DNA from: Silurus meridionalis
Lineage: Eukaryota > Chordata > Actinopteri > Siluriformes > Siluridae
Reading direction: 5' to 3'
Length of the DNA: 64,000 nucleotides
Assembly (NCBI RefSeq): GCF_014805685.1
Contig: NC_060887.1
Span: 37,982,668-38,046,667, forward strand
Every line of letters begins with the position of its first letter. Position 1 is the first letter of the stretch. A model generated the notes under the pieces. It did no database searches and was not told where the DNA came from. It saw only the letters and a program-made list of their open reading frames with translations. This document shows, piece after piece, positions 46,730-58,659 of the stretch. The position numbers and the translations under genes are program-made.

Positions 46730-49700
46730 TTTAATGAAAGGGATTCAGTTGTGAGTCTTAATATTAATAGAGCGAGGGATTATGGAAAGATAGGAAAGCT
46801 TTATGAGCTTATAAGACAGAAACGTGTTGATGTTGTTATGCTGCAGGAGACCCACAGCGACGGCAGTAATGCTGCTGACTGGGTGAAGGAGTGGGACGGG
46901 TTGGTACTTTTAAGTCATAACACGTCACTTGGTGGTGTTGCGCTGCTTTTTAATCGTAATTTTATTCCTGTTTCTTTCGATGTAGAAGAAATTTTAAACA
47001 GGAGGCTTTTAAAAGTGAGCGCTTTTAATGAGAATGAGGTTTTAGTTTTTATCTGTGTGTACGCTCCCACCAGTGCAGTGGAAAGAAAGTTTTTAGACAA
47101 ACTTAATGATGTTATTTTAAACTACAGCAGAGTTTTTAGTTTTGGGAGGAGATTTTAATTGCACAGCAGAAAATATTAACAGAAATCACGCAGAACCTCA
47201 TGTAGCTTTCCGTAAGCGTCTGTGGGAGATGGTGGAGGCCCACAATCTCTGTGACAAATGGAGAAATTTTCATAAAAAACAGAGACAGTACACGTCGGCC
47301 CACTCCACAGACAACACGCTTTCCCTGTCGCGATTAGATCGATTTTGTGGTTTTAAGCATCAGCTGACTTATTTTACAAAATGTTTAATTTTTCCAGTAG
47401 GCATCTCAGACCACTGTATGGTTCAGTGTACCATCAGTAAAAAGAATATTAAACAGTGGTGGGATGTGATAAAAGCGCAAATCAAAGAATTCTGTAAACA
47501 GTACACTCTCAATGTCACAAGAGACTTTGCCAGTTCTCTAAAAGCTCTGGAGATAGAAATAGTGGAACTCCACTATTTGGAGGCCACAGGAAATCGAGGG
47601 CATATTGAAGCAAAAGCAAAAAAGCCAAAATGAACTACCTGCTGGACATTACAGCACAGGGGGAGCTGGTCTGCTCACACTTTAGAAGTGTCACTGGGAT
47701 GGATGCTCCTTCTAAGTTCTTCTCCAGTTTAGAAAGAATGGGCAGAAAAGATTCATGCATGCTGTACGAACAGAATCAGGGAAACTCGTCAAAACCTTCT
47801 GAAATTCGCCAGCAGACAGGCAGCTTCTATTCGAAGCTGTATAGCAGTGAGAGGTCAGGGGCACAGGTAGTCGAGGAGAGCTTCCTTAAGGACCTTCAAA
47901 AGCTCACAGAGTCAGTGGCCAAGGAGTTGGACCGAGAGCTGACACTGGATGATCTTCAGAAGGCTCTCCAGGGCATGAAGAACGTGCAGACACCAGGTAT
48001 AGATGGTCTCCCGGTGGAGTTTTTCAAGGCATTCTGGGCAGTAATAGGGCAGGATGTGCTGGAGGTCCTACAGGACAGTGTCAGAGGTGGTCAGCTACCA
48101 ATGAGCAAAAGGAGAGCCGTCCTGACCCTGCTGCCAAAAAACGGAAACCTGACCCACCTGAAGAACTGGCGCCCAGTGTTACTACTGTGCACTGACTGCA
48201 ATGTCAAAAGCATTATCATCGAGACTGATGAAGGTGATGGAGAAGATCATTCACCATGACCAAACATACTGTGTGCCTGGCAGGTTGATATTTGACAACA
48301 TATACATAAGTCGGGACATTTTGGATGTCTCCAGACTATTGGGCTCAAAGACTGGCCTGATGTTCCTAGACCAGGAAAAGGCTTTTGACCGGGTTGAGCA
48401 CGAATATTTGTGGAAGGTGATGGAAAGCTTTGGGTTCAACGCTGGTTTCATAGCCATGTTCAGGGTGCTGTACAGTGAAATTGAGAGTGTTCTGAAGGTC
48501 AAGGGTGGTTTATGTGCTCCCTTTAGAGTGTACAGAGAGATCAGGCAGGGCTGTTCCCCCTCAGGTATGTTGTACTCTCTGGCGATTGAACCTCTTTTAA
48601 ACAAGTTAAGGAGTCATCTCTCTGGTTTTAATATTCCACATGCTAATGCCTCCATATGCTTGTCAGCTTATGCAGATGACTTGGTAGTTATGATAAACAC
48701 ACAAGATGATGCAAAGTTTTTAACTGCTATTTTAAAGGACTTTCAGATTTTATCTTCTGCCAAGGTTAAATGGGGTAAAAGTGAAGCTATTTTAGTTGGG
48801 GAGTGGGGAGGTTGGCGACCTTTACTGTCAGGTGGTTTAGCATGGAAAAGAGTTGGTTTTAAATACTTGGGTGTCTACCTGGGGAGCAATGGGTTTTTAC
48901 ATAAAAACTGGGAAAGTTCTGTAGAGCATGTGAAAGACAAACTGAGCCGGTGGAAATGGTTAGTCCAAAAGATGTCCTACAGGGGGCGAACGCTGGTCAT
49001 CAACAACCTCGCCGCATTGTCCCTCTGGCACAAGCTAGCCTGCGTTGATCCTATACCGAACCTGCTGGTGAACATCCAGGCCCTGCTGGTGGATTTCTTC
49101 TGGGACAAACTACACTGGATTCCTCACAGTGTTCCCCATCTGTCGAAAGAGGAAGGAGGGCATGGGCTGGTCCAGCTGTCCAGCAGAGCTGCAAGATTCC
49201 GCCTCCAGTTCATCCAGAGACTCCTCGCTGGACCCAGAGTCTTAGCATGAAGAGCAGCAGCCAGTGGATTATTACGCACAGTTGGAGGACTGGGGCTGGA
49301 CAGAGCCTTGATTTTAATGGACACAAAAATGCTGGACATTACCAATGTTTTACTGTGGAAATCTGGAACGTTTTAAAAAACAGAACAAAGGCTGTCGATC
49401 ACTATACTGGTTGCTGGAGGAGCCTCTGGTGTACAGGGGCGACTGTACATCTCCAGTGTGACCGTTCCTGCGCTGTTCAGAACTCTAATCTCCTCGGGCA
49501 CTGTGACGCCCCTGAGATCTTGTAAACATCACAGGGTCAGACTTGTCGAGGACCGCATGAGACTGAGGTCCCTGCGTGTTGTCAATCAGCTCCTACGCTG
49601 CAGATCTGCACTAACATCAGAGGAGTGGGTTCAGCTAATGCACTATCAACACACTGAGACTGTGTGCAGAGGATGAACCCTTTCCCCAACTGAACATCGC

Positions 49701-50396
49701 TCCTGACCTCGACGGGTGTGAGGGTCCCCTCCTGGAGAGCCGCGGCGGAGGGGAGATGGACTTTGGGTCAGTGACGGGGAAGCTGCTCTACAGAGTGTGT
49801 TAAGGTTCTGAATAAGAAAAAGCTAAGTGGGAGGGTAGACACCCCATGGAGAAGTGTTTTTAAACCAGAGTGGAGACACTGTACAAACCACCGTTACCAA
49901 AAAGAGCTGCCGACCTCCAGTGGAGGATTTCACATTGTATCATCTCTGTGAACTCTTTTATTTCTGTTTTAAACTCTGATGTTACACCTGACTGTCCTTT
50001 TTGTTCACAGAGAGAAACAGTTTTTTCATGCGTTTATTCACTGCTCCAGGTTGCAGTCACTGTTTGTGGTTTTACGGAGCATTTTAAGGTCTTTTTATGT
50101 TGATCTTACTGTTCAGTGTTTTATTTTTGGTTTTAAACACGTTAGGAAACACAGGTTCAGGTGCCAACTGGTTTATTTTATACACGGTCAAGCGACGATG
50201 GCGATATACTGTACCTGAGCCGGAAAAAACAGATCGTACAGAGCATTGACTTTGAGAACACAAGAATGTTAAAAAGGCTGATAAAATCAAGAGTTTTAAC
50301 TGATTTTAAATTTTACAGAAGTATGAATGATATGGATGTGTTTAAATGTGTGTGGTGTTGGGAGAATGCTTTGTGCTCTGTTGAAGATGGAGAATG
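46730..50396 (+). pseudogene. LINE ORF2 pseudogene: AP endonuclease, reverse transcriptase, zinc finger
   Basis: The endonuclease part has SLNINRARD, DVVMLQETHSD, VYAPTS, GGDFNCTAENINRN and GISDHCMVQC. The reverse transcriptase part has TPGIDGLPVEFFKAFW, LLPKNGNLTHLKNWRPV, QTYCVPGRLIFDNI, FLDQEKAFDRVEH, IRQGCSPSGMLYSLAIEPLL and the catalytic SAYADDLVVM. The C-terminal part has MSYRGRTLVINNLAALSLWH and FFWDKLHWIPHSVPHLSKEE. A CPFC...H zinc-finger-like block lies near 50000-50050, and the end reads VEDGE. Reading must shift frame near 47140, 47630 and 48210 and again after 49250, where an early stop follows GPRVLA, so no active protein is made. The motif set and order are those of the Tx1/L1 group. 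Confidence 0.9.
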
Positions 50397-50568
50397 AACT
50401 TTACACCAGAGTGTAAACTGAACTCATCCCTCATGTTTTACTCAATTATGAAACCATCTTAATACGTATTTATTTATTTATTTATTTATTTATTTCTTTA
50501 TTTATTATTTAATTTATGAGGTCACCCTGAATTGTATGGTATGTGACTTGTGTAAATAAAGTTTAGTA

Positions 50569-50571
<3 letters not shown>

Positions 50572-50617
<46 letters not shown>
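50572..50617. repeat. (CT)n microsatellite, 3' flank of the Tx1-type LINE
   Basis: A pure CT run of about 46 nt starting directly after the LINE 3' end. Confidence 0.95.
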
Positions 50618-50621
<4 letters not shown>

Positions 50622-50786
50622 TAAAAATGCCAGCATTGATTTTCCTCCTCTGAGCAGCTGAAGACGTCTCACTACACATTTCACGCTGATCATCTTACAA
50701 ACGAGGCTGTTTCCATACGCGTAATACCAGTCCACAATATCAAACAATAACAGCTCTGCACTCAAAACCAATGGAGAGGCAGAACG

Positions 50787-50789
<3 letters not shown>

Positions 50790-50826
<37 letters not shown>

Positions 50827-51300
50827 TTTCTCTGCCCCTCTCCTTCTCTCTCTCTCCCCTTCTATCTTTTTGTCCTTCTTTCTCCTCTCTTCCCTCTCTC
50901 TTTGTCTTTCCTTTGTCCCTCTTTTTGCTCTTTTACTCTCTTTCCTCTCTCTTGCTTTTCCCTCTACTCCACTCTCTCTGAATTTCCTATGTCCCTTTCT
51001 CGTTCTCCTCTCTCTTTTTCTGTCTCTTACTCTCACTCTTGTTCTCTCTCTTTACTCTGTCCTCTCTCTCGCTCCATTATTTCCTTTTTTCTCCTCTTGT
51101 CCCTCTCTCTTTCTTTCCTATATGCATCTCTCATTCTTCCTCTTTCTTTTCTCCTCCTTTTCTCACTTTCTCCTCCCATCTTCTCTGTCCCATTCTCTTA
51201 TTTTCTTTCTCTTCCCCTCCCTCTCTCCTCCTTCTGTTCCTCTTCTTTCTTTCTCTTATCAACCTTTCTCTTTCCTTTTCCTCTCCGCCGTTCTCTCTTT
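50790..51300. repeat. Pyrimidine-rich stretch
   Basis: The plus strand is nearly all C and T for about 500 nt, starting with a CT run (50791-50822) and degrading into TCTC/CTTT mixtures. Open frames rich in Ser, Leu and Phe are compositional. Confidence 0.85.
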
Positions 51301-51542
51301 TTGTCGTATGATAATGCTAATGTTTCCCGTGATTGTCAGATCAGCGCTCATGCAGTTTTGATTTATACTGACATTCTCCTGCTCAAGGTTGTGCAACAGT
51401 CGAACGCATGCATGGAAAAAAAAAGGAGAAAATATTTGGAAAGTCAGAGAAATTCCAGGTTTTTTGAAAAGTTACATTCAAAATAGAAAAAAAGGGGGAA
51501 TTTGTATAGCTCTTAAAAATGCGAGTGTGTGTTTGTGTGTTT

Positions 51543-51576
<34 letters not shown>

Positions 51577-51711
51577 TTGTGTGTGTGTGTCTGTTTGTGT
51601 GTTTGTGTGTGTGTGTGTGTGTGAACCAATAGAAATAAACTGAAAAATGGATAGACAGAGCCTAAAGAAAAAGACACAGATAGTGAGGTTGAGGTAGAAA
51701 ACGGGACAGAC

Positions 51712-51772
<61 letters not shown>

Positions 51773-52200
51773 GGAGAAAAGGGGTGGAGAGAGTAAGAAT
51801 GATCCATGAAAAGGGAAAGAAAGAGTGAGACAGATGCTGATAGAAAAGCTAAAAAAAAAAAAAAGAAAGAGACTGTAAGAAGTGGATGGACAGATCCCAA
51901 AAGAAAAAAGGCAACAAAGACAAAGAGTGTCTGATAAGAGAATAAAGAGAAAGTAACAGAATGTGAGAGACAATAGATAGAGAAATAGACAATAGAAAGA
52001 GAAAGATGGAGAAAAAGACAGACAGACGGACAGACAGATGGACAGACAGACAGACAGACAGACAGACATCTGGTGATGCAAACTGGTGTTAATGTCGAGC
52101 TTGCGGCTGTAAGACGTTTATCCTGATCCTGCCAATGAAACACAACGTGATACACATCCAGAACACACACCAATGATTAAAACCCTATTACACACAGACA
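51301..52200. repeat. GT, GA and CAGA microsatellites
   Basis: Interrupted GT lies at 51523-51622 with GTTT breaks, GA at 51715-51766 and CAGA at 52016-52070. The remaining DNA is purine-rich and non-coding. Confidence 0.85.
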
Positions 52201-52217
52201 GACAGATGCACGTGAAG

Positions 52218-52271
<54 letters not shown>

Positions 52272-52372
52272 ACGCTCAGTGCATAAACGGCAGCCTATTA
52301 TACTCCACACGGCCTTATTTACATCTCATTATCCACAGGGCCTTGTCCTTTTCACTGTCTAGGCTGCACCTG

Positions 52373-52414
<42 letters not shown>

Positions 52415-52570
52415 CCTCGTGCGAACAGACGCCCGTCGCCCCACGTAACTGTAATAACCTTGAGGAATGTCCGTAAACACACAGTCTGTGAGTCCCGTCA
52501 TCTAAATCTTACACACACACACACACACACGCGTCACAATTACACAAAGCAATTAAATATATTAATTATG

Positions 52571-52602
<32 letters not shown>

Positions 52603-52757
52603 AGCATACTGCATTCTCCAGCCTTGAGCTTTTTATCGCCCTTATATGGGCATCACTTCCTGTCTGTGTTAATTGTTTCTTGGGTTGTTCCTGGACCTCT
52701 ATGGCTTTGACACCTAATTTGACAATGCAGACCCTGTCACTGTAATGCTGATACAGA

Positions 52758-52823
<66 letters not shown>

Positions 52824-52830
52824 AATAATG
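52201..52830. repeat. CA microsatellite cluster
   Basis: CA runs at 52220-52267, 52375-52411, 52511-52530, 52574-52602 and 52757-52820. Confidence 0.95.
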
Positions 52831-53455
52831 CAGACAATGTGCTACAGTAATGATGGGGTTGTTCAGATGTTTTGCACCATGAAAGTACTATATATAGCAT
52901 TCACATAGTATTTTTTCAGGGGAGCAAGAAACGAATGGTAATCAGGTGTTTAGGAGTTTAAACACAGTGGATCAGAGGCACTGATATTAAAATAAAAAAT
53001 CAAAAATACATTCCATGTTATTCTGTGTAGTGCTGCTAACAATGAGGAAGTTAAACCTTGGACTAAAAATGTGCCAAAGTCCACTTTCTGCATACAGAAC
53101 TGCCGATTATGTAAAAAGAATCCCCCCGGGACGGACGCTAAACTGAGCCTGCACTCATCTTCTACACGTTCATCTTCATTCATAAATAAATCCTTTTCTA
53201 AAATTCCCAGTGCCGGAGATAAACACGGCTTCAGAGTAAGTGGAAACGTCGGGCCAGTGGGGATCAGATCCCTCACTCTTTCACCAGGGGGGGGGAGGAT
53301 TGGGCAGTTCGAAAAAAGAGAGAGAAAAATAAAGAGAAATAGAACGACTGAGAGCGAGAGAGAAAGGCAGGAAGGGCAGGGGCTGTGAGGGGTGGATCAG
53401 ATGATGCAAACTGAGAAGAAAGAGAGGCAGAGAAAATTAGGAAAAAAACAACAAC

Positions 53456-53460
<5 letters not shown>
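52831..53460. other. Intron, no feature recognised
   Basis: Unique-looking sequence to about 53300, then purine-rich. No splice-flanked coding block matching a netrin domain was seen. Confidence 0.5.
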
Positions 53461-53513
<53 letters not shown>

Positions 53514-53597
53514 TTATGAGGAATGATTAGACAGTGTTAAAAATAGAGAAAAAAGAAAAAGAAAGGCAAAGAATGTGAGAGTAGGACAGGTATTAAT

Positions 53598-53649
<52 letters not shown>

Positions 53650-53843
53650 TGAGGGAGGGTGGAAAAAGAAGGAGTTGTGAGGGATGAATGGACAGACTCA
53701 AAAGACAAAAAAAAAAAGAAAAGAGAGTCAGTGAACGTGAGAAAAAGACAAAAAGGAGAGACAGGTACTAATGAAAAAGTGAGAAAAAAGAAAAAGAAAA
53801 TTGGGAGCACAAGACAAACAGACTGACAGACAATGAGAGTGAT

Positions 53844-53927
<84 letters not shown>

Positions 53928-54200
53928 AGAAAGAAGGGGTAGTGAGGAATAAATAGACAGACCTCGAAAAAAAAGTGAAGAAAAGACAAAGAGAGACGGA
54001 GACAACTACTGATAGGGAGAGCAAGAAAATTAGAGAGCTACTGATAGAACGGGGAGGGGTGGATGGAGAGATCAAAGAAAAAAATAAAGGAAAAGGCATA
54101 CAATAGGAGAGATACATAGAGGCAGAGACCTCAGCCAAACGACAGCCAAAAAGAGACACGTGCTGATAGAGAGAGAGAGAGAAAAAGTGAGAGACAGAAA
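53461..54200. repeat. GA and GACA microsatellites in purine-rich DNA
   Basis: GA lies at 53461-53508 and 53847-53924, GACA at 53600-53648, and short GA runs near 54170. The plus strand is strongly purine-rich throughout. Confidence 0.9.
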
Positions 54201-54209
54201 GAGAAAGAG

Positions 54210-54425
54210 ACAGAGAGATTATGAGTCCGAAATGAGTCCTTCTAAGTTTGTCCCTAATGAGCGAGCCAAAAGTGATATGAGGGTGAGGGAAAACTCCCTG
54301 AGATTTCATCAAGAAGAAACCTTGAGAGGAACCAGACTTAAAAGGGACTCCATCCTCATCCTCATCCTCACATCGTCCCATCCCTCCTGAACTGTCTGTC
54401 CTGATGGAGACCTGAGTGTAAAACT
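54210..54425 (-). repeat. Fish interspersed repeat, SSQGFF type, second copy
   Basis: TTGTCCCTAATGAGCGAGCC and AACCTTGAGAGGAACCAGAC are the reverse complement of the landmarks at 5085-5290. Confidence 0.6.
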
Positions 54426-54557
54426 CTAAATCCATCTCCAGGGTTCTTGAGTGGATCCATCTACACGAATCTCCTGGATCTTGCAAAGCTCTGTAGAACG
54501 ATAGTCTCTGAAATGTGAGTCATGTTTCGTACAAATGGTATTGATAGTGTATTTTAT

Positions 54558-54563
54558 GTGTGT

Positions 54564-54601
<38 letters not shown>
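54558..54601. repeat. (GT)n microsatellite
   Basis: A GT run of about 43 nt with a GGGT start. Confidence 0.95.
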
Positions 54602-54605
<4 letters not shown>

Positions 54606-54719
54606 CATACTCATGCAATCCTCACATTACCTGTAAGTACCCATAATGGGAAGAGATCTGGGCTTTAGGTCTAACTGAGCATCTTATTATCGCCCAAATG
54701 AAAAGAAAATAAATACGGA

Positions 54720-55090
54720 ATCTATGAAACGTGAAGCGACGGCGTGAGGCTAAGCGCTAAGTGCTAAGTGGCGCGTTACCGAGACGCATTCCCGCTCGTA
54801 CTTGTCGTTTCTCTCTGCTGGTTTTTTTCCTCCTCCTTCGCAGCCACAGTCTATTACGAATGCACATTTTGTTTGTCTCTCGTTTCAATGAGACACGTAG
54901 CCTTGGGCAGAACTGAGATTCTCCTTCAGAGGTTGCAGGATGAATTTAGCGAAATTACCCACGAGGCCGTGCGCTCGGGTCGCTAAGACACCTTAATGCG
55001 GTGACGGCGGAGATCAATGCGGCTCTGCTCGAGGAGAAAAAGTTTCCAATCCTCCTTGAAAGACAGGATAGTTATCTGTCTTGTGTAGAC
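54720..55090. other. Candidate conserved noncoding element
   Basis: A repeat-free stretch with TCTATTACGAATGCACATTT, GATGAATTTAGCGAAATTAC and GACACCTTAATGCGGTGACG. An open frame on the plus strand starts at 54768 but has no recognised domain. The texture suggests regulatory DNA; this is untested. Confidence 0.3.
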
Positions 55091-55429
55091 GCCGGCACTG
55101 TGCTCGGAGGCCGAGCTCCTTCTTCATCACGGCCTTGAGCGAGAGAGAGAGAGAGCGAGAGAGAGAGAAAGAGCGTGGGGTGTCTGTGCTAACAGTCTTT
55201 TTCAGGACGGACAGACAGGAAGCTGGCAGATCATTAAAGATATCTGAAAGAAGACGGACTGAAGAATGGAAACGTGTAAAAGAGTCTGAGAAAAAAGGGT
55301 TTTATTTTTTTTTTATCTTTTTTTATTTTCTCTGTGAAAGAAACGGATTTATGAAGAAGAGGTGAGAAAAAGATGTGAACAAATAAACACAAGAAATTAA
55401 TCAAATTGATGGAGGGTTCAGGACAGAAA

Positions 55430-55583
55430 GTCCAACTGTCCATCTGTCTGTCTCTGGCCATCTGTCTGTCTGTACATCTGTCCCTCTGTGTGTTTGTGTG
55501 TACATCTGTACATTTGTTTAATCTGTCTGTTTTTCTGTTCATTTTTCTCTCTGCCTGTTTATCTGTACATCTGTTTACATGTT

Positions 55584-55622
<39 letters not shown>

Positions 55623-55709
55623 TTCTATCTGTCTGTCTGTTAATCTAGACATTTTTCTCAGTCTGTTTGTCCATCCATCCGTCTGTTTATCTGTACACCT
55701 GTCTATACA

Positions 55710-55764
<55 letters not shown>

Positions 55765-55817
55765 GCTAATCTGGAAATTTTTCTCTCCGTCTGTTTATCT
55801 GTACACCTGTCTGTACA

Positions 55818-55852
<35 letters not shown>

Positions 55853-55955
55853 GCTAATCTGGACATTTTCTCTCCGTCTGTTTATCTGTACACCTGTTCG
55901 TACATTTGTCTGTCTGTCTGTGTTTCTGTCTGTCTGTCTGTCTGTCTGTCTGTGT
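55430..55955. repeat. (CTGT)n-based array
   Basis: CTGT runs (for example 55587-55621, 55712-55764, 55817-55854) alternate with TAATCTGGACATTTTTCTC and CCGTCTGTTTATCTGTACAC blocks, giving a higher-order unit of about 100 bp. Confidence 0.95.
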
Positions 55956-56449
55956 TCCTCTTTCTCTTAGCTCATTTGCTTTTCACCCCCTTACTCTCAG
56001 TCGTCTTCATCTCTTTTTTAGCTAGTCTCTCATTCTCTTAGTACATTTCTTTTTCGGCTTGTTTCTTCCACCTCATCTCTTTCTCTAGCCGTCTCTTTTA
56101 GCTTTTTCTTTCTCCTAGTTCACCTCTATCTCTACATGTCTCTCTTTTCCAGCTTGTCTCTCTCAGCTCATTCCTCTCTCTCTCTCTCTCTCTCTCTCGC
56201 TCTCTCTCTCGCTCTTTCATTTGTCTTACTTTTTCAACTTGTCCCATCTCAATATCTCATCTGAATCTTTTTTCCTCAGCTTGTCTCTATTTAAGTTCAC
56301 GTCTCTCTCAGTCTGTCCCTTTCTCGCTTTGAACAACTCTCTCTCAGCTTGTCTCACTTTTTTTCTTTCTTTCTCAGCAAATCTTTGCCTCAGCTTAGTT
56401 AAATGATAGTTAAATTGAGATCGAGCAGTGCTGAGTAAGATCCACACAC

Positions 56450-56514
<65 letters not shown>

Positions 56515-56699
56515 CAGAGGGAGAGAGAAAGAGCAGCTCGGCCCTCAGCGCTCGCTAAAACACTCAGGCAATTAAATGCAATGAAAGCGTGCAGGTGTTA
56601 TTGTAACGCAGCCGAGCGGCTCACTGAATAAATGTTTTGCTCGAGTCAGCATATAAAAAAATCCTCATCTAGCAAATGAGAGCGAGGTAATGGAGGGGA

Positions 56700-56768
<69 letters not shown>

Positions 56769-57165
56769 TATCCTTCACTGTTCCCATTACACAAATGCAT
56801 AAGCAGAATCACAGCTGTAGTGAGGGTTAACAAGGTCTTGTGTTCTCCAACCATTTACGCGTAAAAAAGCGCCGCTATTCGTTTTCACTAAAACCGCCAC
56901 AGTGTACGTCCCCACCTGCCAGTTTATTAGGTACACCAGTCCCACTTTATATTAAGTGTCTGTGGATAGAATGCTACAGTGCACGTTTTTTCGAGCAAAT
57001 ATTTCAATGCCTACTCAACGTGTAACCGTGGAATGAACAGTTTTATTCTCTTCAGCTTTCTCTGTCCTTACCTTTCTGTCTTGGCTTTTTCTTATTACAG
57101 GTGCCGCTTGCATTCATTGGTGGATTATAGAGAACTGCTGCACCAATCAGGGATGCTGGTTGACT
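55956..57165. other. Intron: pyrimidine-rich DNA, CA runs and a fish repeat fragment
   Basis: CT-rich DNA continues to about 56400. CA runs lie at 56442-56512 and 56703-56765. A fragment with CCAGTTTATTAGGTACACCA at 56919 is of a type common in fish genomes. No gene was seen. Confidence 0.7.
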
Positions 57166-57267
57166 ATATATATCTGTCTGTCTTTGTAAGCTCTTGTTTT
57201 TTCTCAGCTCATCTGTCTGTCAGCTTGTTTATCTGTTTGTCTGTACACCTGTCTGTCTGTCAGAACA

Positions 57268-57328
<61 letters not shown>

Positions 57329-57467
57329 ACATCTGTCTGTGCATCTGTATGTCTGTACATCTGTCTGTATGTCTGTAGACCTGGCTGTCAGTCTGTCCGC
57401 CTGTCTGTCTGTCTGTCTGTCCACCTGTCTGTCTGTATGTACACCTCTCTGTCTGTCCATACACCTC

Positions 57468-57508
<41 letters not shown>

Positions 57509-57640
57509 ACATCTGTCTGTACATCTGTATGTCTGTACATCTGTCTGTATGTCTTTAGACCTGGCTGTCAGTCTGTCCGCCTGTCTGTCTGTCTGCCTGT
57601 CTGTCTGTCTGTACACCTCTCTGTCTGTCTGTACACCTCT

Positions 57641-57672
<32 letters not shown>

Positions 57673-57794
57673 TTGTACATCTGTCTGTACATCTGTATGT
57701 CTGTACATCTGTATGTCTGTCTGTCTGTAAACCTGTCTGTCTGTACACCTCTGTCTGTCTGTCTGTACACCTCTCTGTCTGTCTGTCTGTAAAC

Positions 57795-57842
<48 letters not shown>

Positions 57843-57847
57843 AAACC

Positions 57848-57878
<31 letters not shown>

Positions 57879-58017
57879 ACATCTGTCTGTGCATCTGTAT
57901 GTCTGTACATCTGTCTGTATGTCTGTAGACCTGGCTGTCAGTCTGTCCACCTGTCTGTCTGTCTGTCTGTCCACCTGTCTGTCTGTATGTACACCTCTCT
58001 GTCTGTCCATACACCTC

Positions 58018-58062
<45 letters not shown>

Positions 58063-58365
58063 ACATCTGTCTGTGCATCTGTATGTCTGTACATCTGTCT
58101 GTATGTCTGTAGACCTGGCTGTCAGTCTGTCCGCCTGTCTGTCTGTCTGTCTGTCCACCTGTCTGTCTGTATGTACACCTCTCTGTCTGTCCATACACCT
58201 CTCTGTCTGTCTGTCTGTCTGTCTGTTTGTTTGTACATCTGTCTGTACATCTGTATGTCTGTACATATGTCTGTATGTCTTTAGACCTGGCTGTCAGTCT
58301 GTCTGCCTGTCTGTCTGTCTGCCTGTCTGTCTGTCTGTACACCTCTCTGTCTGTCTGTACACCTC

Positions 58366-58418
<53 letters not shown>

Positions 58419-58510
58419 GCACCTGTCTGTCTGTATGTCTATAAACCTGTCTGCCTGTCTGTCTGTACACCTGTCTGTCTGTCCATACACATGTCTGTCT
58501 GTCTGTAAAC

Positions 58511-58550
<40 letters not shown>

Positions 58551-58560
58551 ACATCCGTCT
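57166..58560. repeat. (CTGT)n-based array with a higher-order repeat of about 180 bp
   Basis: CTGT tracts are broken by a repeated segment containing TAGACCTGGCTGTCAGTCTG near 57377, 57554, 57926, 58111 and 58281. Intervals of about 171-186 bp (one double) show that whole blocks were duplicated. All frames read as Cys/Ser/Leu/Val or Gln/Thr/Asp repeats. Confidence 0.95.
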
Positions 58561-58609
58561 ATTATTGTAAGCTTTTTTTTTTTTATCTCAGCTCATTTGC
58601 TTTCTTAGC

Positions 58610-58613
<4 letters not shown>

Positions 58614-58655
<42 letters not shown>
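58614..58655. repeat. (CT)n microsatellite
   Basis: A CT run of about 40 nt. Confidence 0.95.

Positions 58656-58659
<4 letters not shown>

Larger units (their letters stand above)
45429..50571 (+). mobile_element. Tx1-clade (L1-like) LINE, about 5.1 kb, broken, in a (CT)n tract
   Basis: The order is a 5' region with a GT-rich tandem array (about 45555-46025), an ORF1 remnant (to 46667), ORF2 with endonuclease, reverse transcriptase and a zinc-finger C-terminus (about 46730-50396), and a short 3' UTR ending TAAATAAAGTTTAGTAAAG at 50571. A (CT)n run lies directly on both sides (45387-45428 and 50572-50617). Some Tx1-clade LINEs are known to choose microsatellites as targets, and the flanks fit that. 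The 5' end is inferred from the flanking CT run, not from a known consensus. Several frameshifts show it is inactive. It is antisense to ntng1. Confidence 0.82.

Noticed and set aside
54768..54986. A 72-codon frame with a hydrophobic start that resembles a signal peptide
   Set aside because: It has no match to a known family, no clear promoter or splice partner, and lies in possible regulatory DNA.
57204..58508. Long open frames reading CLSVCLSV or QTDRQTDR
   Set aside because: They are translations of CTGT repeats and are open in every phase.
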